A stretch of 64,000 bases of DNA, from positions 16,918-80,917 of the IMG/VR virus record IMGVR_UViG_3300033153_008183, one strand, 5' to 3'. The notes beneath the pieces were generated by a model. The model saw only the letters and a program-made list of their open reading frames with translations. It was not told the DNA's origin and did no database searches. Shown here in pieces: positions 58,539 to 64,000 of the stretch. The position numbers and the translations under genes are program-made. This stretch comes from a virus. The first letter of the stretch is position 1; each line of letters begins with the position of its first letter.

Positions 58539-60141
58539 TGTTACTGATACTCATTTGGAGATCCGATTTAAATACCATCCTCGAATGATAGAAAAAATTA
58601 AAAAGATTAAAGGTCTTTGGTTTAATGGAAACAAAGGTGACAAACACTGGCGTGGTCCCATTAAACCTTCTATCATTATGACTTTGGATGAATTGGGTTT
58701 TGAAATTTATGGTTACGGTGAAGATCCTCCGGAAACCAGAGTAAAAGCTTTTTATGAAAATCCTCCCTGGAAAGATATCAAAGTAAACAATACAAATGAT
58801 CTTTGGCCTTTTCAAATTGAAACATTACAATTTCTTTATTGGAAAAAAGGAAGGGGGCTTGTGGGACATTCTCCAGGATTAGGCAAAACAAGAATTGGTA
58901 TGGCATGGGTCAGAGAAGATCCTGTAGAACATGGTCCAGCTCTTATTGTTTGTCCTGTCAGTGTTAAATACCAATGGGAAACTTTCTGGGAGAATTGGAT
59001 TGGATCTCCTGTCACAGTTTTGGAAACTACAGTTCCATATAAAATTCCAAAAGATATAACAGTTGTTATTAACTGGGATATTTTAAAGAACTGGTATAAA
59101 TATTTATTGAGTCGTAATTTTAAAACTCTGATTGGAGATGAAAGTCAAGCTCTTGGCAGTTTGTATACTGCCAGGACTATTGCTTTTAGAACTCTCAGTA
59201 AAGAAATATCTAATGTGATCCCCATGTCCGGAAGTCCTATCCGGTCTAAGCGAAGTCAGATATTTCCAACACTTAATATTTTAGATCCTGAAACTTATGA
59301 ATCTCCCACAGCATTTGAAAAAAGATATTGTGAAACAATGCCTACTGAATTTGGAAGTATTGAAGTTGCCTGCGATAAACACACATCTGAATTATATGAA
59401 ATTATGACTCAAGTAATGTTTAGAAAAGAGAAGAGAGATGTTATGAGAGATCTCCCTCCTCTTCTCCCCATCACAGTAGTTCCCATGCCTGTTTCAGAAA
59501 TTGATTATTTTGAAATGGAAGATGAAGCTATTGCAGAAATGGAAGCAGCTCAAAATAAATCTGAAATAGATATTGCATTGGAGAAATTATTCTGGTCCGT
59601 ATTTAATCTGAAAAAAGATATGGTTGTAGACTGGATAAAAGATTTCCTGGAATCAGATAGGAAGTTAATAGTTTTCTGTTACCACAGAGATGTAATTAAA
59701 TATCTTCGAAAACAATTTCCCCGGATTTCTGTACACATTGATGGAAGTGTATCTGCTGTCCAGCGTGTAAAAGTTAAACAGGATTTTCTAGGTAAACGTC
59801 AATTACTAATTATGCAAATATTATCTGCAGTAGGAACAGATGGGCTGCAGACAGTGTGTTCAGATATAGCGGCAGTAGAACTTCCCTGGGCCTTTACAGA
59901 CATGGATCAGGGAATTGGTAGATTGGATCGTCCCGGACAAACGGAACCTGTGAATGTCAGCTATTTACTTTCTCCAGGAACTACAGATGATTATATTCAC
60001 AGAACTTTAAAACGATCTGAAAAAACTTTTAGAGATATGATTGAAGGTAAATCTACTAAAGAATTTAATGCTCGTGGTAATTTTTTGAAATTATTAAAAA
60101 AGAAACATGAAGCCAGGAGGGAATTGAGAAATGTTAAATAA
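58528..60141 (+). CDS. SNF2-type helicase/translocase
   Basis: I choose ATG 58528 (MRVDVTDTHLEIRFKY); 537 residues. A HARP-like N-terminal part (FNGNKGDKHWRGPIKPSIIM) is followed by motif Q/I (WPFQIETLQFLY, SPGLGKTR), motif II DESQ in LIGDESQALGS, motif III MSGSPIRSK, and motifs V-VI (SAVGTDGLQ, QGIGRLDRPGQTEPV). DESQ replaces the more usual DEAH or DESH. It likely remodels replication forks as SMARCAL1-like proteins do. Confidence 0.85.
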   Translation: MRVDVTDTHLEIRFKYHPRMIEKIKKIKGLWFNGNKGDKHWRGPIKPSIIMTLDELGFEIYGYGEDPPETRVKAFYENPPWKDIKVNNTNDLWPFQIETLQFLYWKKGRGLVGHSPGLGKTRIGMAWVREDPVEHGPALIVCPVSVKYQWETFWENWIGSPVTVLETTVPYKIPKDITVVINWDILKNWYKYLLSRNFKTLIGDESQALGSLYTARTIAFRTLSKEISNVIPMSGSPIRSKRSQIFPTLNILDPETYESPTAFEKRYCETMPTEFGSIEVACDKHTSELYEIMTQVMFRKEKRDVMRDLPPLLPITVVPMPVSEIDYFEMEDEAIAEMEAAQNKSEIDIALEKLFWSVFNLKKDMVVDWIKDFLESDRKLIVFCYHRDVIKYLRKQFPRISVHIDGSVSAVQRVKVKQDFLGKRQLLIMQILSAVGTDGLQTVCSDIAAVELPWAFTDMDQGIGRLDRPGQTEPVNVSYLLSPGTTDDYIHRTLKRSEKTFRDMIEGKSTKEFNARGNFLKLLKKKHEARRELRNVK

Positions 60142-60610
60142 AATAAAAGAAGAATTTGAGAAATGGTACTTAGAGGAAATGCCAAAAGTAAGGCAAGGAT
60201 TAAGACAGGAAAATGATCCTGTTAAGGATCTTGCATGGGCTATATGGCAATCTCGTGATAAAGAAATAACAGAGCTTAAAAATGAACTTACAGATAGAAA
60301 ACAAGAATGTATTGGATACCAAGGCGAAATGATAAAACTAACATTACAAGATGCGCAGGCCCCTATTTTAAATACATTAGATAGAGATAACATTGCAAAA
60401 ACATATTACCAAAAAGGAAAAGAATCCCGTGATGAAGAAATAAAGAAACTAAGAGAGGGTTTAACAAAAATAAATACACTAATAAAAATGGCTGATATGA
60501 AAGCTATTGTAACAAATCATATAACAAAAAAACAGATGCTTGAACTACTTCTTAAAGTTGATAAGATTGTTTCGGAAACCTTAAGGAGATTAAATAAATG
60601 CCTGAAATAA
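60131..60610 (+). CDS. Coiled-coil unknown protein, 159 residues
   Basis: AGGAGGGAATTGAGAA precedes the ATG. Helical throughout (ITELKNELTDRKQECIGYQG), with LRQENDPVKDLAWAIWQSRD near the start. The WAIWQSR segment recurs in phage ead/Ea22-like proteins. Unknown role. Confidence 0.55.
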   Translation: MLNKIKEEFEKWYLEEMPKVRQGLRQENDPVKDLAWAIWQSRDKEITELKNELTDRKQECIGYQGEMIKLTLQDAQAPILNTLDRDNIAKTYYQKGKESRDEEIKKLREGLTKINTLIKMADMKAIVTNHITKKQMLELLLKVDKIVSETLRRLNKCLK

Positions 60611-60822
60611 GAACAGTAGTATTGCAAGATGGTGAAGAGATATACACCGAAGCCGAGCTAAAAGAAGCAGTTGACCAGGCTTGTGGGGAATACGTAAATA
60701 CTAAACTCTATCAAGAAGGTTATAGAGCAGGAGTAAAGGCAGAAAGAGAGGCTTGTACAATTGAAGCAGATAATTGGGATACATGTGCAAGCGAAGCCAT
60801 AAGAAAAAGAGGTAAAGAATGA
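60598..60822 (+). CDS. Unknown protein, 74 residues
   Basis: AAGGAGATTAAATAA precedes the ATG. AELKEAVDQACGEYVNTKLY and a C-terminal ADNWDTCASEAIRKRGKE resemble small phage Ea22-type accessory proteins. Confidence 0.5.
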   Translation: MPEIRTVVLQDGEEIYTEAELKEAVDQACGEYVNTKLYQEGYRAGVKAEREACTIEADNWDTCASEAIRKRGKE

Positions 60823-61007
60823 GAGATAAATGTGATTGGGAACCACAGGGGAATGGTCATTTTTTAACATCATGTGGGGAATTGTATTTCGATAGAAAGT
60901 TTAGTCCAACAAGAGATAAGGTGTGTAGATTATGTGGTAAGCCTTTTACAGAAGCTACTTATATAAACAAAAGTGAAAATATACCTAATGCCAAAGGCAT
61001 AATATAA
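60819..61007 (+). CDS. Small zinc-finger-like protein, 62 residues
   Basis: ATGA overlap and GAGGTAAAGA upstream. Cysteines at 5, 19 and CRLC at 36-39 suggest metal binding. Unknown. Confidence 0.5.
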   Translation: MRDKCDWEPQGNGHFLTSCGELYFDRKFSPTRDKVCRLCGKPFTEATYINKSENIPNAKGII

Positions 61008-61020
61008 AAAGAGGTAAAGA

Positions 61021-61353
61021 ATGAATATAGACTTTATAAAATGGTTAGTAGATTATGCCGAAGGGTTTTCTTTAAAAAGAATAAATGAAGAAGATGGTGT
61101 TGATTATATAGGTTTTACAGTGCCTTTTTATTTAGTTTTAAATGCGTGGGTATTTGATCCGTTACTTCTCCAGAGGGCAGTAATCGGCATAAATAAAGAT
61201 GAAGAAAGTAATTACGATATAACTATGTATCCTGATAGTCTCGAAATTGGAGCATATCATGATGGCTCAAAAGACAAAACTTATGAAGATGTTGATGATT
61301 ATGAAAAAGGTATTGAACAAGCCCTTAAATACATATGGGAGCAAGAGAAATGA
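61021..61353 (+). CDS. Unknown protein, 110 residues
   Basis: AAGAGGTAAAGA precedes the ATG. MNIDFIKWLVDYAEGFSLKR and a C-terminal DYEKGIEQALKYIWEQEK. A small accessory protein of unknown role. Confidence 0.55.
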   Translation: MNIDFIKWLVDYAEGFSLKRINEEDGVDYIGFTVPFYLVLNAWVFDPLLLQRAVIGINKDEESNYDITMYPDSLEIGAYHDGSKDKTYEDVDDYEKGIEQALKYIWEQEK

Positions 61354-61544
61354 ATATAATTGAAGGTATACAATCAGAATGCAGTAGATGTAGAGAGCTA
61401 AAAAAAGAATATGACTTAATCCCTATGGGCGGTTTTGGAGCTTCATTTATTCAAGCGGCTATAGATGAAGGTGAAAATTCTATTGCATCCGGTGATGTTG
61501 TTAGGATGTTGTCTGCATACAAAGAATTAGAATCTTGTGAATAA
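61350..61544 (+). CDS. Small accessory protein, 64 residues
   Basis: ATG 61350 shares ATGA with the gene before. CSRCRELKK, then GGFGASFIQAAIDEGENSIA and GDVVRMLSAYKELE. The last pattern is common in small phage proteins. Confidence 0.55.
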   Translation: MNIIEGIQSECSRCRELKKEYDLIPMGGFGASFIQAAIDEGENSIASGDVVRMLSAYKELESCE

Positions 61545-61556
61545 GGATGTAGAAAA

Positions 61557-61820
61557 ATGAATATTAAACCTATAGAAAGTTTTCATTTAATGGATGGTCA
61601 TGAAAATGGTGTAGAGGCTTGTGAAGTTGAAGAAGTCAGAGAGCTTGAAGCTAACTACAAAGAAGTCCTTGAAACTTTTATATTTGATATCCAATGGCAA
61701 ATAACAGAGAAAATAACTGAACTAAAGATTGATATAGAATCTGCGACATTTTTATATGAAGATCAAATCGGCATAATAGAAAAGGCAACAGGCCTTTCAT
61801 GGCAGGAGCTTATAAAATGA
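61557..61820 (+). CDS. Unknown protein, 87 residues
   Basis: AAGGATGTAGAAAA precedes the ATG. Acidic and helical; no family. Confidence 0.5.
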   Translation: MNIKPIESFHLMDGHENGVEACEVEEVRELEANYKEVLETFIFDIQWQITEKITELKIDIESATFLYEDQIGIIEKATGLSWQELIK

Positions 61821-61833
61821 AACAGGAAGTGAA

Positions 61834-62076
61834 ATGAAAATTAAAAGGATACTTATTCCTTGTCCAGTAGATCCTTATTGTAGAAATTGGGACCAGCATA
61901 ATGAATATTGTCCTGAAGGTGGCTGCAGGGAATCAGGATATAGAACTATTACAAAAGCTGATGTTTCTTTTTATACAAATAAAAGAATTATGGAAAGTGA
62001 ACTTAGAATACTTCAAACAAAAGAAAGAGAAGATATGAATAAATTTGCTCTGGACACGGTGGATTATAATGAGTAG
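61834..62076 (+). CDS. Cysteine-rich small protein, 80 residues
   Basis: CPVDPYCRNWDQHNEYCPEG and GGCRES give four cysteines and a histidine in the first 32 residues, a probable zinc site. The rest is helical. Unknown. Confidence 0.5.
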   Translation: MKIKRILIPCPVDPYCRNWDQHNEYCPEGGCRESGYRTITKADVSFYTNKRIMESELRILQTKEREDMNKFALDTVDYNE

Positions 62077-62103
62077 AAAAAGAATTAGAGAAGGAGTGAA
62101 TGA

Positions 62104-62307
62104 ATGAAAACGTATTGCAATGAATGTAAACATGTTATTCAGCAAGGTACTGTTAAAGGTGGAGGCTGGCTATGTGAAGACACAGGTATTAAAGACACGT
62201 TAGGTATTAAAACTTATCGTTTTTGTCTCAAAGTTAATGATGATTTTAAATGCAGTCGATTTAAACCTAAGTGGTGGATTAAATTATTAAGAAGGAGAAA
62301 AAAATGA
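62104..62307 (+). CDS. Cysteine-rich small protein, 67 residues
   Basis: GAAGGAGTGAATGA precedes the ATG. CNECKH, WLCEDTG, FCLK and KCSRFKPK give five to six metal-binding candidates, a pattern frequent in phage accessory proteins. The end is basic. Confidence 0.55.
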   Translation: MKTYCNECKHVIQQGTVKGGGWLCEDTGIKDTLGIKTYRFCLKVNDDFKCSRFKPKWWIKLLRRRKK

Positions 62308-62714
62308 ATGAGTATAAATATATTTTTGCTTATTGTTTATTACCATATTGGTGTGAAAAATGTAATCAATATGAATGGATTTGGAATTCTGGAGATACTG
62401 ATCTTCTCGAAGATGTGAGATGTGTTAAATGCTCTGAAAATATGAAACTTGTATTAGAAAAGTTTCCAGCTCCTAGAATCCCAGAACTCACTCCATTAGG
62501 AATTAGATGGTTTGTAACTGAATCAAAAGAACTTTACACCAAAAGAATTAAGCAGCAAATAATTGATATGGAAGATAATTTATTCCAGGACACTACAAGA
62601 AAAATTGTAGAGAGATCTCTTATAGAAGCTTACACCCCAGATAAAGTTTATTTAGTGGATCCCCTTACACTTAATTTTGAGGAACAGATAGAAATTTTAT
62701 TAAATACTGATTAA
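62304..62714 (+). CDS. Zinc-ribbon-containing unknown protein, 136 residues
   Basis: ATGA overlap with the gene before and AAGGAGAAAAAA upstream. WCEKCNQ and VRCVKCSEN are two CxxC knuckles at about 16-19 and 40-43. The rest is helical with no known domain. It precedes the replicative helicase. Confidence 0.6.
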   Translation: MNEYKYIFAYCLLPYWCEKCNQYEWIWNSGDTDLLEDVRCVKCSENMKLVLEKFPAPRIPELTPLGIRWFVTESKELYTKRIKQQIIDMEDNLFQDTTRKIVERSLIEAYTPDKVYLVDPLTLNFEEQIEILLNTD

Positions 62715-62734
62715 ACAAAAAGGATTGAAGCTTA

Positions 62735-64000
62735 ATGGAAATTGAAAGGGATGATCTGTCTTCATATGATCAGGAAAAAACATTCTTAGGTCAACTTATA
62801 ACTAATACTGAAATATTGAAAAGAGTTTATCCTGTATTGGATCCGGAGTTAATGTCAAATGAATATAGTCGTATTTTAACTCGTTGGATTAAAGACTATT
62901 ATACTGAAACAGAAAAAGCTCCTGGAAAAGATATAGAAAGTATTTATATAAAAAACAGAAGTCTTATCAGAGATAAAGATATCCGGAAGAATGTTTCTAC
63001 TATGCTTAAACGTCTGGCTAAAAACTGGAAAGCCTATAATACTTCTAATCCTACTTATAACGCTAAAGTAATCACTGAACATTTTCGAATGCAAAGTCTT
63101 GCTCGTTTATCTGAGAGAATACAAGAGAGTGTTGACATGGGTGATCTTTCTGAGGCAGAAGCTACAATTGCTGGATATAATAGAATTGAAATAGTAGGGA
63201 GTCAGGCTGTAGATTTATTTAAAGATTCTCATATTGTTTCTAATGCTTTCAATGATCACACAGAAATGTTGTTTCAATTACCTGGAAAACTGGGAGAAGC
63301 TTTGGGACCTTTTAATAGAGGTGAGCTCACAGGTATTGTAGCCCCCACCAAAGGTGGAAAGTCATGGTTTAAATTGTACTGTGGTCAGAGAGCTGCTTTA
63401 AGTGAACTTAAAGTTCTCATATTTAATTTTGAGATAACACAACAGATGTATTTGAGGAGAGCCTGGCAAGGACATCTGGGTTCTCATAGAGAAGGGGGAG
63501 TGATAGAACTTCCTTATCTTGATGGGAATCAGATTAAATATAAAGACAGAGTGTTATCTGCTCCTAACTATAGTAGGAGAGCTATCACAAAAGAACAGAA
63601 AACAATGAAAGCTATGCTCAATGGTGGTGGTATTAAAATTGTCACAGTTTCCAGGGGAAAAGCTACCCTCCCTAAAATGGAACAGGAACTTATAATTCAG
63701 GAGAAAGAAGGATTTATTCCAGACCTGATTATAGTAGATTATGCTGATATTCTCCGAAGTGGCAGGAAATTTAACACAGAACAAAAAGAAGAAAACTTTG
63801 TCTGGGAGTCATTAGCTGGTATGGCTGTGGAAAGAAATGCCCATATAATGACTTCTACTCAAGGTAATAGAAAATCTTTTGATGGACAGAAGTATGGTAT
63901 TGAAGGACTTGGGGGGTTCTATGATAAACTCTCACATGCAGGTAAGATCTTTGGTATAGTAGTAGGAGCTGAAGAAAGAGCCCATGGTCTCTCACGTATC
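62735..64000 (+). CDS. DnaB-type replicative helicase (partial)
   Basis: The frame starts at ATG 62735 (MEIERDDLSSYDQEKTFLGQ) and runs off the window, 422 residues so far. The N-terminal domain is helical. The RecA-like core has GELTGIVAPTKGGKS (Walker A, about 195-209), LIFNFEITQQMYLRRA, and DLIIVDYADIL (Walker B, about 329-339), as in DnaB-type helicases. The APTKGGKS P-loop differs slightly from the usual A-P-x-x-G-K-S/T. Confidence 0.85.
   Translation, partial: MEIERDDLSSYDQEKTFLGQLITNTEILKRVYPVLDPELMSNEYSRILTRWIKDYYTETEKAPGKDIESIYIKNRSLIRDKDIRKNVSTMLKRLAKNWKAYNTSNPTYNAKVITEHFRMQSLARLSERIQESVDMGDLSEAEATIAGYNRIEIVGSQAVDLFKDSHIVSNAFNDHTEMLFQLPGKLGEALGPFNRGELTGIVAPTKGGKSWFKLYCGQRAALSELKVLIFNFEITQQMYLRRAWQGHLGSHREGGVIELPYLDGNQIKYKDRVLSAPNYSRRAITKEQKTMKAMLNGGGIKIVTVSRGKATLPKMEQELIIQEKEGFIPDLIIVDYADILRSGRKFNTEQKEENFVWESLAGMAVERNAHIMTSTQGNRKSFDGQKYGIEGLGGFYDKLSHAGKIFGIVVGAEERAHGLSRI

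Noticed and set aside
1-64000. CRISPR arrays, insertion sequences, integrase or att sites
   Set aside because: No array of spaced repeats, transposase motifs, tyrosine or serine recombinase, or flanking att-like repeats was seen by eye.

Overview
The window is most of the genome of a tailed phage with a contractile tail (myovirus type), or a prophage of one. Base composition is AT-rich, roughly one third G+C. Most genes have clear AGGAGG-type ribosome sites, many neighbours overlap by ATGA or TAATG, and the standard genetic code fits. A spanin-like pair and an L,D-transpeptidase-type lysin point to a Gram-negative (diderm) host. The host lineage cannot be named from the sequence. I saw no integrase and no recognisable CI-type repressor. 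Both window edges cut genes: an SbcC/SMC-type ATPase on the left and a DnaB-type helicase on the right.

Left arm (291-39970, all on the minus strand, so read from right to left). It starts with a SLOG-fold protein, the two terminase subunits, the portal, an inserted HNH endonuclease and a Mu gpF-type head protein. A lysis cassette follows (XhlA-like, L,D-transpeptidase, holin, two overlapping spanin-like genes). Next is a block of about 12 kb of large appendage proteins with tiny membrane genes between them, including a 1610-residue protein with a signal peptide. The head module then resumes: protease/scaffold, cement protein and DUF2184 capsid. After it come neck proteins, DUF3383 sheath, DUF3277 tube, chaperones joined by a likely -1 frameshift, tape measure, baseplate, gpJ and gpI proteins, and the tail fibre.

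Control region (about 39.4-44.1 kb). Two long gene-poor AT-rich stretches hold 17-bp-phased CAATTG arrays, dyads, a near-perfect sigma70 promoter, a repeated TTCAT-N10-CTGATAGTAT motif, and two perfect DnaA boxes that probably mark a replication origin. The same kind of stem-loop leader precedes three early genes.

Right arm (41.5-64 kb, all on the plus strand). These are early and replication genes: two proteins with sigma region 2-like segments, an SSB-like protein, RadC, a PAPS-reductase-type enzyme, a cytosine methyltransferase-like protein, a TOPRIM primase, winged-helix initiator-like proteins, a SNF2-type helicase, a DnaB-type helicase, and many small unknown proteins, several with paired cysteines. 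Structured RNA lies around 53.9-54.4 kb (a tRNA-like cloverleaf and an interleaved-stem element) and around 55.6-56.5 kb. The latter flanks a secreted orphan protein and ends in a tandem 62-bp hairpin repeat.

The most unusual points are the pseudoknot-type element, the tandem hairpins whose loops complement an upstream loop, the covarying stem-loop leaders, the signal-peptide giant protein, and the overlapping spanin-like genes in a cassette with an L,D-transpeptidase.
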